Numbered from the stretch's first letter, positions 15,556 to 25,494 are shown. The stretch is DNA of 64,000 nt from [Empedobacter] haloabium (GCA_008011715.2 CP136508.1:4526001-4590000); one strand, 5' to 3'. Translations and numbers: made by a program. Notes: generated by a model not told the origin, from the sequence alone.

Positions 15556-16194
15556 TCAGTAGGCTACAGCAAACCGCGCCCGCCGATGCGCCGGCCGCTC
15601 CAGCTCGTCGATCATCGCCACCGCATAGTCCTCCACCGAAATCCGGCTCTCCCCTGCCGCGTCGACCAGCAACTGGTCCGTGCCCAGGCGGAACTGCCCC
15701 GTGCGCGTGCCGGGTTCAAGGTGCGCCGCCGGGCTCAGCATCGTCCAGTCCAGCTCAGGCTCCGCGCGCAGCAGGTTCAATGCCTGGCGTGCGCCTTCCG
15801 CCGTGCCCTTCCACTGCGCCGGAAACTGCGGCGTGTCGACGAGTTGCACGCCAGGTGCCACTTCCAGGCTGCCGGCCCCGCCGACGACCAGCAGGCGCGG
15901 CACGCCAGCCGCCTTGGTGGCCGCGATCACCGACGTGATACCGCGCACGTAATAGTCATACACGTCGCTCTGCGCGTGGCCGCTGAAGGCGCTGACGACA
16001 GCGTCGTGCCCGCGCAGCCGCTCCGCCAGCCCAGCCTGGTCCAGTACGTCGGCCTGCACGGCCGTCACGCCGGTGCGACCGGCCAGCTTCTCGGGCTTCG
16101 TGACGATGGCCGTGACTTGATGGCCGCGCGCCAGTGCCTCGTCCAGCAGCCTGCTGCCCACGTAGCCGGTAGCGCCGATCAATACGATGTTCAT
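15556..16194 (-). CDS. NAD(P)-binding NmrA/SDR-type reductase
   Basis: Protein of 212 residues starting MNIVLIGATGYVGSRL with the Rossmann GxxGxxG motif, then a compact NAD(P)H-binding domain like that of YwnB/NmrA-type proteins. No catalytic Tyr-x-x-x-Lys is obvious, so it may be a redox sensor or atypical reductase. It is divergent from a LysR regulator 108 bp away, a common regulator-target pairing. The start at 16194 fits the Rossmann strand; longer frames add unlikely residues. Confidence 0.82.
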   Translation of the reverse strand: MNIVLIGATGYVGSRLLDEALARGHQVTAIVTKPEKLAGRTGVTAVQADVLDQAGLAERLRGHDAVVSAFSGHAQSDVYDYYVRGITSVIAATKAAGVPRLLVVGGAGSLEVAPGVQLVDTPQFPAQWKGTAEGARQALNLLRAEPELDWTMLSPAAHLEPGTRTGQFRLGTDQLLVDAAGESRISVEDYAVAMIDELERPAHRRARFAVAY

Positions 16195-16258
16195 GATGTG
16201 TCCTCTCAGGTGTGGTGTTGATGAGCACCATGATGCCCTGGACCGTTGATACGATAAA

Positions 16259-16285
16259 CGGATGAGTCCATAATTCATTCATCCG
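16259..16285. promoter_or_regulatory. Inverted repeat, candidate LysR operator
   Basis: CGGATGA, 13 bases, TCATCCG in the divergent region between the reductase and the LysR gene, 17 bases before the regulator's ATG. Size and position fit autoregulation plus control of the divergent gene; no binding evidence. Confidence 0.5.
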
Positions 16286-16302
16286 AATTTCTTAATAATC
16301 TC

Positions 16303-17226
16303 ATGGCCCTGCCCGGACAGATCGACTTGAACGACCTGATCGTCTTCACTGCCGTCGTCGAAACGGGTGGCTTTGCGGCCGCCGCGCAGCGCCTGGGCGT
16401 GGCGCCGGCCAAGGTCAGCGTGGAGGTGGCGCGGCTGGAGAGCCAGCTGGGCGTGGCGCTGTTTGCCCGCACCACCCGCCGGGTCGTCCCCACCGAAGCG
16501 GGCCAGGCGCTGCATGCGCGCTGCGCGCCGCTGCTGGGAGAACTGCGCGGCGCCCTCGACAGCGTGCACGCGCCCAGTGCGGCGCTGACGGGCAGCCTGC
16601 GCGTAACGGCGCCCATCGACCTCAGCAGCGGCTCGGTGGCGCCAGCGCTGAGCCGCTTCGCGCAATTGCACCCCGCCCTGGCGATCGACCTGCGCAGTGC
16701 GGACAGCATTGCCGACCTCGTCGCCGAAGGCATCGACGTGGCCATCCGCATGGGCTGGCTGCGCGACTCGTCGCTGCGCGCGGTGAAACTGGGGGAATTC
16801 GAGCAGTACATCGTGGCCGCGCCCGACTACCTGCGCCGCGCCGGCGTGCCGGCGGAGCCGGAGGAACTGGCCGCGCTGGACTGGATCGCCATGACGCGCC
16901 TGCCGACGCCGCTGACGTGGCAGCTGACCGGACCCGACGGCGCCCCCCGCACGGTGCAGATGCGCGCCCGACTTAAGGCCGACTCATCCGGCGCGCTGCG
17001 GGCGCTGCTGCTGGGCGGCGCGGGGATCAGCATCGCGCACCAATACGCGGTGCAGGACGACCTGCGCACGGGGCGGCTGGTGCGGGTACTGCCGCAGTGG
17101 TCGGCGCCCCGCGGCGGCACCTGGGCCGTGCTGCCGCCGGGCCGGCACCTGGCGCGCAATGCGCAGGCTTTTATCGAGTTCTATCGGGAACATCTGCGCC
17201 AGTGGACTTCGGCGCAGCAGGCGTAA
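16303..17226 (+). CDS. LysR-family transcriptional regulator
   Basis: Regulator of 307 residues. The N-terminal winged helix (about 8-67: DLIVFTAVVETGGFAAAAQRLGVAPAKVSVEVARLE) is typical of the CrgA/AphB branch, followed by a substrate-binding domain (about 95-295). It probably controls the divergent NAD(P)-binding gene and itself through the inverted repeat in between. The inducer cannot be told from sequence. Confidence 0.9.
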   Translation: MALPGQIDLNDLIVFTAVVETGGFAAAAQRLGVAPAKVSVEVARLESQLGVALFARTTRRVVPTEAGQALHARCAPLLGELRGALDSVHAPSAALTGSLRVTAPIDLSSGSVAPALSRFAQLHPALAIDLRSADSIADLVAEGIDVAIRMGWLRDSSLRAVKLGEFEQYIVAAPDYLRRAGVPAEPEELAALDWIAMTRLPTPLTWQLTGPDGAPRTVQMRARLKADSSGALRALLLGGAGISIAHQYAVQDDLRTGRLVRVLPQWSAPRGGTWAVLPPGRHLARNAQAFIEFYREHLRQWTSAQQA

Positions 17227-17252
17227 AAAAACCGGCCGAAGCCGGTTTTTTA
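17225..17252. terminator. Bidirectional terminator between LysR gene and bamC
   Basis: AAAAAA-ACCGGC-CGAA-GCCGGT-TTTTTA: symmetrical stem with A- and T-runs, placed between convergent genes. Confidence 0.85.
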
Positions 17253-17259
17253 TCGAAGC

Positions 17260-18426
17260 TTACTTCAACTGCTCCTGCAGCAGAGAGAGGATCTTCTCGG
17301 CCGTCGGCGAAGCATCCGCCACGCCCTTGTTGTCCTGCACGGTGACCTGGCTGGTGTTGCCGTCCGCCGCCGCCTTGACGACGATGCGGTAGCGTTGTGC
17401 TTCCTTGTCCGCTTCCGACGCGCCCCAGCTGAACAGGCGCTTGAAGAAGCCCTTCTTCTCGACCTGGTCGGCAACGTAGCGCACGAAGTAGATGCCGGAC
17501 ACGCGGTCGCGGTCTTCCACCGTGAAGCCGGCGCGGTCCAGCGCCAGGCCCACGCGGCGCCAGGAGCGGTCGAAGCCTTCGTCCGTCTCGACGTAGCGGT
17601 TGGCGCCCTCGCCCTTCAGGAACGCGTGCAGCGGCTGCACGATGGCATTGTCGACGGCCGTCTTCGAGGCTGCCTCATCCGTGCCACCCAGCTTCGTCAT
17701 CAGGCGTGCCAGGAACAGCGCTTCCAGGTTCGGATCGGACGGACGCGTGGTCCATTGCGCGATTTCCTTCTGCGGGCCCGTCAGGACTTCCTCGGCGCCG
17801 CGATGGCTGATATAGATTTCCGTCGTGCCGTCGGCGTTACGCTCGACGCGGGTGCGGAACTTGTCGCGCTCGCCGCTGGAGTAGGCCGAATCGAATACCT
17901 TGCCGATCGTGCTGCGGATGAAGTCCTGCGGGATCTTGGCACGGTTTTCGTTCCACTCGGTTTCCATCACGCCGGCCGTGGCGTTGTCGACGGCCAGGGT
18001 GAAACCGTTGTCTTCCCAGAAGGTCTTCAGCTGCGGCCACAGTGCATCGGCCGGTTGCTTGACGACCAGCCAGCGCTGGTTGCCGGCACGCACGACACGC
18101 ACGGCGTCGTTGCCCGAGCTGGCCACGGCATTGCCGGCCGGAACCTGGGCCGCCGCCGCTGGCGTGCCAGGCGTACCGCCATGCTGGGCGGCATAGCCGG
18201 AAGCGGTGGCGACGCCGCTGCTGCTGTCCGGCAGGGCGTAGCGATTGTCCTTCTGCAGTTGGGTCAGGTCCGGCGGGACGTCCAGCGTGCTGGCTTTCTT
18301 GGCCGATTTGTAGTCCACCGTGCTTTTGCCGACGACCGATTCGACCATGCCGCAGCCGGTCAGGCTGAGCATGAGCGCACCGAGCACGAGCCCGCGTTGC
18401 GGGGTAAGAGAAGCTTTCTTTGTCAT
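17260..18426 (-). CDS. bamC: Outer-membrane assembly lipoprotein BamC
   Basis: Lipoprotein of 388 residues with lipobox LTGC (about residue 25), an unstructured N-terminal part that in E. coli binds BamD (YKSAKKASTLDVPPDLTQ), a Ala/Gly linker and two helix-grip domains (about 105-250 and 270-388). It is part of the BAM complex that inserts beta-barrel proteins. It lies 78 bp downstream of dapA, the usual pairing, and ends at a shared terminator. Confidence 0.92.
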   Translation of the reverse strand: MTKKASLTPQRGLVLGALMLSLTGCGMVESVVGKSTVDYKSAKKASTLDVPPDLTQLQKDNRYALPDSSSGVATASGYAAQHGGTPGTPAAAAQVPAGNAVASSGNDAVRVVRAGNQRWLVVKQPADALWPQLKTFWEDNGFTLAVDNATAGVMETEWNENRAKIPQDFIRSTIGKVFDSAYSSGERDKFRTRVERNADGTTEIYISHRGAEEVLTGPQKEIAQWTTRPSDPNLEALFLARLMTKLGGTDEAASKTAVDNAIVQPLHAFLKGEGANRYVETDEGFDRSWRRVGLALDRAGFTVEDRDRVSGIYFVRYVADQVEKKGFFKRLFSWGASEADKEAQRYRIVVKAAADGNTSQVTVQDNKGVADASPTAEKILSLLQEQLK

Positions 18427-18504
18427 GTGGTAACTAAGGTAGAAGCTGTAGTCCAGCTGGAATCTTCCTGACGGCTGCAGGCCTCGCGGCCCGCCGTCCG
18501 GGCT

Positions 18505-19383
18505 TTACTGCAGTACGCCCGCGCCTTGCAGGGCGGCGCGCACGGATGCGTGGAATTCCTCCGCCAGCGGCACCAGCGGCAGGCGGATGCCGGCTGGCAT
18601 CTTGCCCATTTCCGCCAGCGCCCACTTGACGGGCACGGGATTCGGTTCCACGAACAGCTTCTGGTGCAGCGGGAACACGCGGTTGTTGATCTCGATGGCC
18701 TTGGCGATATCGCCTTCCATCGCGGCGGCGCACATGTCGGCCATGTCGCGCGGCGCCACGTTGGCGGTGACGGAGATATTGCCCTTGCCGCCGGCCAGCA
18801 TCAGTGCCATCGCGGTGGGATCGTCGCCGGAGTAGACGGCGAAGTCGCTTGGCGCCAGGCGCAGCAGGTCGATGCCGCGGCCGATATTGCCGGTCGCATC
18901 CTTGACGCCGACGATGTTGTCGATCGCGGCCAGGCGCAGGATCGTCTCGTTCGACATGTCGGCCACGGTCCGGCCCGGCACGTTGTACAGGATCACGGGC
19001 AGGTCGACGGCCTCGGCGATCGCCTTGAAGTGGCGGTACATGCCTTCCTGGGTCGGGCGGTTGTAGTAAGGCACCACTTGCAGGGTGGCATCCGCGCCCG
19101 CTTCCTTGGCGTAGCGGGTCAGGTTGATGGCCTCCGCCGTCGAGTTGCCGCCACTGCCGGCAATGACGGGGATGCGGCCGGCTACGCGGTCCACGCACGC
19201 CTTGATCAGCGCGCAGTGCTCTTCCACGCTGACGGTCGCCGACTCGCCTGTCGTGCCGACGATGACGATGCCGTTGGTGCCCTCGGCGATGTGCCAGTCG
19301 ATCAGCCCGTTCAGTGCCGCGTAGTCGAGACTGCCATCCGCCTGCATCGGGGTAACGATTGCTACAATGCTGCCCTTAATCAT
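18505..19383 (-). CDS. dapA: 4-hydroxy-tetrahydrodipicolinate synthase
   Basis: Enzyme of 292 residues that condenses pyruvate and aspartate semialdehyde in lysine and peptidoglycan (diaminopimelate) synthesis. A TIM barrel with [10 protein letters not shown] (pyruvate-site Thr-Thr, about 44-53), YYNRPTQEG and YNVPGRT carrying the reaction Tyr (about 134), and the Schiff-base Lys in GVKDATGN (about 162). Full length. Upstream of bamC on the same strand. Confidence 0.96.
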   Translation of the reverse strand: MIKGSIVAIVTPMQADGSLDYAALNGLIDWHIAEGTNGIVIVGTTGESATVSVEEHCALIKACVDRVAGRIPVIAGSGGNSTAEAINLTRYAKEAGADATLQVVPYYNRPTQEGMYRHFKAIAEAVDLPVILYNVPGRTVADMSNETILRLAAIDNIVGVKDATGNIGRGIDLLRLAPSDFAVYSGDDPTAMALMLAGGKGNISVTANVAPRDMADMCAAAMEGDIAKAIEINNRVFPLHQKLFVEPNPVPVKWALAEMGKMPAGIRLPLVPLAEEFHASVRAALQGAGVLQ

Positions 19384-19480
19384 AGGAAAACCAATTGCTA
19401 AAAGTATAGAAACGTCGATTGTAGACGATAGCCTGTGCCAATGGTGATTTTCGGGTTGGAATCAGGTCTCCAATCGCCCG

Positions 19481-20059
19481 TCAACCGGCCAGCAGCGCGG
19501 CCTCCCTGGGAAACTCGGCCTTGACGGCGCAGATGCGCTGGACCATGGCTTGTTTCGGCTGGTTAACGATGCCATCCTCGAAAGCGATGACACGCAGGCC
19601 ATATTGTTTCGCCATCTCCAGCAGTTCACCCGCTTTCAGCAGGAAGTCGGGATTGGATGGCTTGCCGAACGCGGCATTGCCATCAGCAAACGTCTCATAG
19701 ACCAGCACGCCGTTCGGCGCGAGGCTCCCCACCATGCCCGCGAACAGCGGGCGGTGCAGGTAGTTCGTCACGACGATGCCGGCAAAGCGCTGCGTCCCGA
19801 ACGGCCAGGATGCGCCTTCCTCTTCCAGGTCGATCTCGCTGGTGACGATGCCGGGACCGGCGGCCGCGGCCAGCGCGGCCGCATCGCGGTCCACCGCCAC
19901 CACCGCATGGCCCAGCGCCTGCAGGTGCCGTGCGTGGCGGCCGCTGCCGCAGGCCAGGTCCAGCACTTCGCCGCCCGGGATCAGGGGCGCGAAGCGTTGC
20001 ACCCAGGGAGAAATCACGTCGGTGGCCATGTGGCCAGGTGTGTTTGCTGCGTCGTTCAT
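19481..20059 (-). CDS. Class I SAM-dependent methyltransferase
   Basis: Protein of 192 residues with SAM-binding motif I VLDLACGSGRHARHL (about 35-49) and motif II acidic residue in VAVDRD. It resembles small TehB-like or tellurite-resistance-type methyltransferases, but the substrate is not visible. It follows trpS by 22 bp on the same strand, so it is likely co-transcribed with it. Confidence 0.85.
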   Translation of the reverse strand: MNDAANTPGHMATDVISPWVQRFAPLIPGGEVLDLACGSGRHARHLQALGHAVVAVDRDAAALAAAAGPGIVTSEIDLEEEGASWPFGTQRFAGIVVTNYLHRPLFAGMVGSLAPNGVLVYETFADGNAAFGKPSNPDFLLKAGELLEMAKQYGLRVIAFEDGIVNQPKQAMVQRICAVKAEFPREAALLAG

Positions 20060-20081
20060 GTTGTACTCATCTCGTTTTGCT

Positions 20082-21284
20082 TCAGGTATAGCTCAGGCCC
20101 ATCGCCTCGCGCACGTCGCGCATCGTTTCCTGTGCCAGCTTGCGCGCCGTCTCGTTGCCGTCGGCCACGATGGCACGCAGCAGCGACGGATCGTCCAAGT
20201 AAGGCTGGGCCCGCTCGTGCATCGGCTCCTGTTCGGCCAGCACGGCATCGATGACAGGCTGCTTGCACTCCAGGCAGCCGATGCCGGCCGAACGGCAGCC
20301 CTTCTGCGCCCATTCCTGCGTGGCGGTGTCGGAGTAGACCTGGTGCAACTGCCAGACGGGGCAGCGCGTCGGTTCGCCCGGATCGGTGCGGCGCACGCGC
20401 GCCGGGTCCGTCGGCATCGTGCGGATCTTGTGCGTGACACTCTTGGCGTCCTCGCGCAGGCCGATCGCGTTGCCGTAGCTCTTGCTCATCTTGCGCCCGT
20501 CCAGGCCGGGCAGGCGCGACGCCTCGGTCAGCCGCACCTGCGGCTCCACCAGGATCAGCTTGCGGCTGCCCTCCAGGTAGCCGAACAGGCGTTCGCGGTC
20601 GATCATCGACAGGCTGCCGGCCTCGTCCAGCATGGCCTTGGCCTGCTCCAGCGCGTCGTCGTCGCCGTTCTGCTGGTACAGGGTGCGCAGCTCCGCATAC
20701 AGCCTGGCACGCTTGCTGCCCAGCTTCCTGACCGCATCCTGCGCCTTCTGCTCGAAGCCCGGTTCCTTGCCGTACAAGTGATTGAAGCGGCGCGCGATCT
20801 CGCGCATCATTTCCACGTGCGGCACCTGGTCCTCGCCCACCGGCACTTCGCTGGCGCGATAGATCAGCACATCCGCCGCCTGCAGCAGCGGATAGCCGAG
20901 GAAACCGTAGGTCGCCAGGTCGCGATTGGCCAGGTTGTCGATCTGGTCCTTGTAGGTGGGCACCCGCTCCAGCCAGCCCAGCGGCGTGGCCATCGACAGC
21001 AGCAGGTGCAGTTCCGCATGCTCCGGCACGCGCGACTGGATGAACAGCGTGGCCTGGGTGGGATCGATGCCGGCGGCCAGCCAGTCCACCAGCATGTCCC
21101 AGGTGGCCTTCTCGATGATGGCCGGGTCGTCGTAATGCGTGGTCAGCGCGTGCCAGTCGGCGACAAAAAACAGGCAGGGCTGCTCGGCCTGCAGCCTGAT
21201 CCAGTTTTTCAGAGCACCGTGGTAGTGCCCCAGGTGCATGCTCCCCGTGGGACGCATGCCGGAAACGACGCGGTCGGGATACAT
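20082..21284 (-). CDS. trpS: Tryptophan--tRNA ligase
   Basis: Class I aminoacyl-tRNA synthetase of 400 residues that charges tRNA-Trp. The HIGH-type motif appears as PTGSMHLGHYHG (about 12-23) and KMSKS as GRKMSKSYGN (about 225). It is longer than the 330-residue E. coli enzyme because of an insertion near the C-terminal third that carries CRSAGIGCLECK, a pattern of the beta-proteobacterial form. It lies between a site-2 protease gene and a methyltransferase gene in one minus-strand run. Confidence 0.96.
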   Translation of the reverse strand: MYPDRVVSGMRPTGSMHLGHYHGALKNWIRLQAEQPCLFFVADWHALTTHYDDPAIIEKATWDMLVDWLAAGIDPTQATLFIQSRVPEHAELHLLLSMATPLGWLERVPTYKDQIDNLANRDLATYGFLGYPLLQAADVLIYRASEVPVGEDQVPHVEMMREIARRFNHLYGKEPGFEQKAQDAVRKLGSKRARLYAELRTLYQQNGDDDALEQAKAMLDEAGSLSMIDRERLFGYLEGSRKLILVEPQVRLTEASRLPGLDGRKMSKSYGNAIGLREDAKSVTHKIRTMPTDPARVRRTDPGEPTRCPVWQLHQVYSDTATQEWAQKGCRSAGIGCLECKQPVIDAVLAEQEPMHERAQPYLDDPSLLRAIVADGNETARKLAQETMRDVREAMGLSYT

Positions 21285-21314
21285 GGTTCGGTTCAGTGGT
21301 CAAGCATGGCGGTG

Positions 21315-21986
21315 TCAGGTCAACAACATGGCCAGTGGCGTCACCAGCGTCATGATCAGCTCGATCATCGCCGCCACCAGTGTGGTCAGCACGGGACTGA
21401 GGGCGCCCAGGTACATCAGCACGATCAGGCCGAGGAAGATGTACGGGGTGTACAGCTCCAGCCGCGCGTAGCTGCGCGCCAGGTCCAGCGGCAACATCGC
21501 CGTGACGATGCGGCCGCCGTCCAGCGGCGGTACCGGAATCAGGTTGAATACGCACATGACGGCGTTGACGATGACCCCGCCCTGCGCCATGCCGACCAGG
21601 AACGGTTCGGTCACGTGCATGCCGGCCAGCAGGATGCCCCAGATCGCCCAGCCCAGCGCCATCAGGAAGTTGGCGCCGGGCCCGGCGGCGGCCACGAAGC
21701 CCATCTGCTTCTTCGGGTTGCGCAGGCGGCTGTAGTCCACCGGCACCGGCTTGGCATAGCCGAACGGCATTTTCAGGAAGTAGTACGTCAGCAGCGGCAG
21801 CACGATCGTCCCGAACGGGTCGATGTGCCGCATCGGGTTGGCGGTCAGCCGGCCCTGCTCGCTGGCGGTGTGGTCGCCGAAGTAGCGCGCCACGTAGCCA
21901 TGCGCCGCCTCGTGCAGGGAGATCGCGAACAGCACGGGAATCGCATACAGCGCGACGTTGCGGATGACCAGGTCAAGTTCATTCAT
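21315..21986 (-). CDS. Site-2 protease family membrane metalloprotease (M50)
   Basis: Protein of 223 residues with five to six membrane segments. The zinc motif HExxH is present as SLHEAAHGYVAR (about 24-28), and the third ligand lies in a membrane-buried NLIPVPPLDGG (about 165-175), typical of S2P/FtsH-like rhomboid-independent proteases. It has no PDZ domain, so it is the short YwhC-type rather than RseP. Probable operon with trpS (30-bp gap). Substrate unknown. Confidence 0.88.
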   Translation of the reverse strand: MNELDLVIRNVALYAIPVLFAISLHEAAHGYVARYFGDHTASEQGRLTANPMRHIDPFGTIVLPLLTYYFLKMPFGYAKPVPVDYSRLRNPKKQMGFVAAAGPGANFLMALGWAIWGILLAGMHVTEPFLVGMAQGGVIVNAVMCVFNLIPVPPLDGGRIVTAMLPLDLARSYARLELYTPYIFLGLIVLMYLGALSPVLTTLVAAMIELIMTLVTPLAMLLT

Positions 21987-22062
21987 GGGGAAAATTTTAC
22001 CAGACCGTCAACAATTCGCTGCCGCCGGCCGGTTTCAAGGTGGGTAAAGTCAGGAAAAGAGC

Positions 22063-22686
22063 TTACAGGCCCAGGGTGGCGGGATCGCCCCGGCCAACGC
22101 GCACCAGCTCGGGCTCGTCGCCGGTCAGGTCGACCACGGTCGTCATCTCCATGCTGCAGGCGCCGCCGTCGATGACGAGGTCCAGCTGCTTGCCGATGCG
22201 CTCGTTGATCAGCTCAGGGTCGTTCAGCGGCTCGTCCTCGCCCGGCAGGATCAAGGTCGAGGACAGCAGCGGCTGCTCCAGCTCGCGCATGAGCGCCTCC
22301 ACGATGGGCGTCTCCGGCACGCGCAGGCCGATCGTCTTGCGCGACGGGTGCGACAGCCGGCGCGGCACCACGCGGGTCGCTTCCAGGATGAAGGTGAACG
22401 GTCCCGGCGTACCCAGCTTGAGCAGGCGGAACTGGCGGTTGTCGACGCGGGCGTACACGCCGATCTCGGACAGGTCGCGGCACAGCAGCGCCAGGTGATG
22501 CTTCTCGTCGATGCCGCGGATGCGGCGCAGCCGCTCGACGGCGCCCTTGTCGTCCAGGTGGCAGACCAGCGCGTAGCAGGAGTCGGTGGGTACGGCGACG
22601 ACGCCGCCGCCGTGAATGATCTGGGCCGCCTGCTTGATCAGGCGGCCTTGGGGATTCTGGGGATGGACCTGGAAATATTGACTCAT
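22063..22686 (-). CDS. YciO/Sua5/YrdC-family threonylcarbamoyl-AMP synthase-like protein
   Basis: Protein of 207 residues with the YrdC fold: VAVPTDSCYALVCHL near the start, KHHLALLCRDLSEIGVYA in the middle and GLRVPETPIVEALM later. The Sua5/TsaC branch makes threonylcarbamoyl-AMP for the universal t6A modification of tRNA; this length and N-terminus fit the YciO branch, whose role is less certain. Neighbours are htpX upstream and the site-2 protease downstream, and a PHP phosphatase of the YciV type nearby, as in E. coli's yciO-yciV grouping. Confidence 0.83.
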   Translation of the reverse strand: MSQYFQVHPQNPQGRLIKQAAQIIHGGGVVAVPTDSCYALVCHLDDKGAVERLRRIRGIDEKHHLALLCRDLSEIGVYARVDNRQFRLLKLGTPGPFTFILEATRVVPRRLSHPSRKTIGLRVPETPIVEALMRELEQPLLSSTLILPGEDEPLNDPELINERIGKQLDLVIDGGACSMEMTTVVDLTGDEPELVRVGRGDPATLGL

Positions 22687-22698
22687 GGGTTGGCGGGT

Positions 22699-23574
22699 TC
22701 AGCGCAGCGCCTGCAGCGCCGCGATCCGTTGTTCGAATGGAGGATGGGTGGAAAACAGCGCGGACCAGCCGGCGCCGTTCGAAATGCCGGAAGCGGCAAT
22801 GTTCTGCGGCAGCGCGCCCGGCTCCATGCCGCCCAGGCGCGCCAACGCGCGCTGCATCGGTGCCGTGCTGCCCAGCAGGCGGGCCGAGCCGGCGTCGGCG
22901 CGGAACTCGCGCTGGCGCGAGAACCAGGCCACGATGATCGAGGCCAGCAGGCCGAACACGATCTCGCAGACGAACACGGTGACCATGTAGCCGATGCCAG
23001 GGCCGCGGTCTTCATTACCGCGCAGCAGCACCTTGTCGACAAAAAAGCCGACCACGCGCGCCAGGAACACGACAAAGGTGTTGACGACGCCCTGGATCAG
23101 GGTCAGCGTGACCATGTCGCCGTTGGCGATGTGCGCCACTTCGTGCCCCAGCACGGCCTCGACTTCCTCACGGTTCATCGATTGCAGCAAACCGGTCGAC
23201 ACGGCTACCAGCGCCGAGTTCTTGAAGGCGCCGGTGGCAAACGCGTTCGGCTCGCCGTCATACACGGCCACTTCCGGCATGCCAATGCCGGCACGCTGGG
23301 CCAGGCCCTGCACGGTGGACAGCAACCACTGCTCGGTGGAGTTCTGTGGCGCATCGATGACGCGCGCGCCGGTCGACCATTTGGCCATCGGCTTGGACAT
23401 CAAGAGCGAGATGATGGACCCGGTAAAACCCACCACCAGGGAAAACGCCAGCAGGCTGCCCAGCTGCAGCTGGCCGCCGGCGCCAGGCCGGCCGATGCCG
23501 AGCAAGGACAGCACGATGGACAGCACCAGCATTACGGCGAGGTTGGTGGCGATAAACAGGATGATGCGTTTCAT
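22699..23574 (-). CDS. htpX: Membrane zinc metalloprotease HtpX
   Basis: Protease of 291 residues that degrades damaged membrane proteins. Two N-terminal membrane segments (about 4-24 and 33-56), zinc motif HEVAH (GHEVAHIAN, about 137-141), and two further membrane segments (about 150-175 and 185-210) precede the Glu-containing C-terminal part ([14 protein letters not shown]). The start at MKRIIL is the family start; an upstream 23-codon extension is not supported. Confidence 0.94.
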   Translation of the reverse strand: MKRIILFIATNLAVMLVLSIVLSLLGIGRPGAGGQLQLGSLLAFSLVVGFTGSIISLLMSKPMAKWSTGARVIDAPQNSTEQWLLSTVQGLAQRAGIGMPEVAVYDGEPNAFATGAFKNSALVAVSTGLLQSMNREEVEAVLGHEVAHIANGDMVTLTLIQGVVNTFVVFLARVVGFFVDKVLLRGNEDRGPGIGYMVTVFVCEIVFGLLASIIVAWFSRQREFRADAGSARLLGSTAPMQRALARLGGMEPGALPQNIAASGISNGAGWSALFSTHPPFEQRIAALQALR

Positions 23575-23711
23575 TTTGCAGCTCCGGCAGTACGAACAGT
23601 AACTATATGACAAGAATGTGATGGGCCGATGACGCCAGGGCATGCGCTACCCCGCGCCCGAGCGCCAAGGTTGTGGTGACCGGACCGGATTACAAGAGCC
23701 GGTCGCCGGCG

Positions 23712-24542
23712 TCAGAACCAGTCGTGCCAGACCGGCGTCACATTGCCCGGCAGCGGCGGCAGCGCCGCGAAGTCCACCCGCGCCTCGCCCGGCGCATGGA
23801 AATCGGTGCCGCGCGAGGCCAGGAAACCGTAGGCGTTGGCCAGCTGCGCATAGACCGGGTATTGGTCCGGCGTGTGGCTGCCCGTGACCACCTCGATGGC
23901 GGCCCCGCCCAGTTGCTTGAACTCGTCGAACAGCACGCCCTGCTGCAGCTGCGTGAAACGGTAGCGGCCCGGATGGGCGATGACGGCGATGCCGCCGGCG
24001 CCACGGATCCAGCCGACGGCGTCCTGCAGGCTGGCCCAGCGGTGCGGCACATAGCCGGGCTTGCCTTCTGACAGATATTTGCGGAACACCTCGGCCACGT
24101 TGGCGCAATAGCCTTCCTGCACCAGGTAGCGGGCGAAGTGGGTGCGCGACATCAGCGCTGGATTGTCGACGTAGCTCATGGCGCCCTCGTAGGCCCCGGG
24201 GATGCCGGCCTTTTCCAGCTGTACGCCGATCTCGCGGCCACGCGCGTCGCGGCCCGAGCGGGTGGCGGCCAGGCCCTGCACCAGGGCGGGATCGTTCTCG
24301 TCGATCTGCAGGCCCACGATGTGCACCGTCTCGCCGCCCCAGGTGATGGAAATCTCGACGCCGGCGACGAAGCGCATGCCCTGCTCGCGCGCGGCGGCGC
24401 GGGCGGCGGCCGTGCCGCCCACCTCGTCGTGGTCCGTCAGCGCCCACACGTCGACACCGCCCTGGCGCGCGTGCGCGGCGACCAGCGCGGGCGGCAGGAC
24501 GCCGTCGGAAACGTTGGAATGGCAGTGCAGGTCTACTTTCAT
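23712..24542 (-). CDS. PHP-domain 3',5'-nucleoside bisphosphate phosphatase (YciV / RNase AM type)
   Basis: Protein of 276 residues starting MKVDLHCHSNVSDG, the metal-binding HxH motif of PHP phosphoesterases. Further ligands are DHDEVGG (about 42-45), GVEISITW and the HPGRYRFT segment (about 185-192). In E. coli this family removes 3'-phosphates from pAp-type nucleotides and trims 5' ends of structured RNA. The 15-codon upstream extension is rejected because MKVDLHCH is the usual N-terminus. Confidence 0.88.
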   Translation of the reverse strand: MKVDLHCHSNVSDGVLPPALVAAHARQGGVDVWALTDHDEVGGTAAARAAAREQGMRFVAGVEISITWGGETVHIVGLQIDENDPALVQGLAATRSGRDARGREIGVQLEKAGIPGAYEGAMSYVDNPALMSRTHFARYLVQEGYCANVAEVFRKYLSEGKPGYVPHRWASLQDAVGWIRGAGGIAVIAHPGRYRFTQLQQGVLFDEFKQLGGAAIEVVTGSHTPDQYPVYAQLANAYGFLASRGTDFHAPGEARVDFAALPPLPGNVTPVWHDWF

Positions 24543-24618
24543 CGGAACTCTATTGGCACGAACGCAAGATTGGCAACGGGGTTCCATTGTACGCTGCCTG
24601 CCGCCGGCGCGTCGGCGG

Positions 24619-25494
24619 CTAGGCCAGGAAGTCCTCGATCATTTCCGCCAGCAGCGCCGGCTGGTCGTGGTGCAGCATGTGGCCGGCGTCCGGCATCAGC
24701 TTCGGCGTGACGTTGGCGATGTGGGCGATGCGGCGGTCCACCTCGCGCCGGCCCTCGTCAGGGCCGCCCATCCACAGCCACATATTGGTGTGTTCGGCTT
24801 CCACCCAGAGCACCGGTGCCGTGATCTGGCGCCAGCAGGCCAGGATGTCCTCGACATGGTACGGCAGCGGGCTGCCCTGCTTGTGCACCGGGTCGCCCAG
24901 GATTTCCCACTCGCCCGCCGCGTTCGGCGCCGACCAGTGCTGCGCCAGGAAGGCCGCCCGTTCGTCGGTCAGCCGCGGATTGGTCTTCTGCAGCCGCGCC
25001 GCCACGGCCCGCACGTCCGGATAGGCCCGCATCGTGGGCGGTTCCAGCAGTTCATCCAGCCATTTCGCGTACTTGCGCGGCGCGTCTTCCGGCACCGAGG
25101 CCTTCAGGCCGAAACCCTCCAGGTTGATCAGGCGGCGGATGCGCTCCGGGCGCACGCCGGCATAGATGCCGACGATGTTGCCGCCCATGCTGTGCCCCAG
25201 CAGGTTGACGGCGCCCTCGGGCTGGTAGTGGCGCAGGATGGCATCGAGGTCGCCCAGGTAGTCGGGGAACCAGTAGGTGTCGGTGCCGGGCCGCTCGGAC
25301 AGGCCGAAGCCGCGCCAGTCCGGCGCGATCACGTGCCAGTCGCCGCGCAGGTGGTCGACGACGAACTGGAACGATGCGCCCACGTCCATCCAGCCATGCA
25401 GCATGAAGATCTTCGGGGCGCCCTCGCGGCCCCAGTGGCGCACGTGGGTGCGCAGGCCGCGCACGGTCAGGAATTCGGAGCGGGATGGTGTCAT
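24619..25494 (-). CDS. Alpha/beta hydrolase
   Basis: Protein of 291 residues. Fold markers are HGWMDVG (oxyanion HG, about 32-38), the nucleophile elbow GHSMGG (about 105), an acid in WVEAEHTN, and the catalytic His in DAGHMLHHDQP (about 265-275). No signal peptide. It is divergent from the carbonic anhydrase gene. Substrate unknown; esterase or haloperoxidase-type activities are possible. Confidence 0.87.
   Translation of the reverse strand: MTPSRSEFLTVRGLRTHVRHWGREGAPKIFMLHGWMDVGASFQFVVDHLRGDWHVIAPDWRGFGLSERPGTDTYWFPDYLGDLDAILRHYQPEGAVNLLGHSMGGNIVGIYAGVRPERIRRLINLEGFGLKASVPEDAPRKYAKWLDELLEPPTMRAYPDVRAVAARLQKTNPRLTDERAAFLAQHWSAPNAAGEWEILGDPVHKQGSPLPYHVEDILACWRQITAPVLWVEAEHTNMWLWMGGPDEGRREVDRRIAHIANVTPKLMPDAGHMLHHDQPALLAEMIEDFLA

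Noticed and set aside
15556..16278. Longer start for the NAD(P)-binding protein
   Set aside because: Residues before MNIVLIGATG would precede the Rossmann strand and include the LysR operator region.
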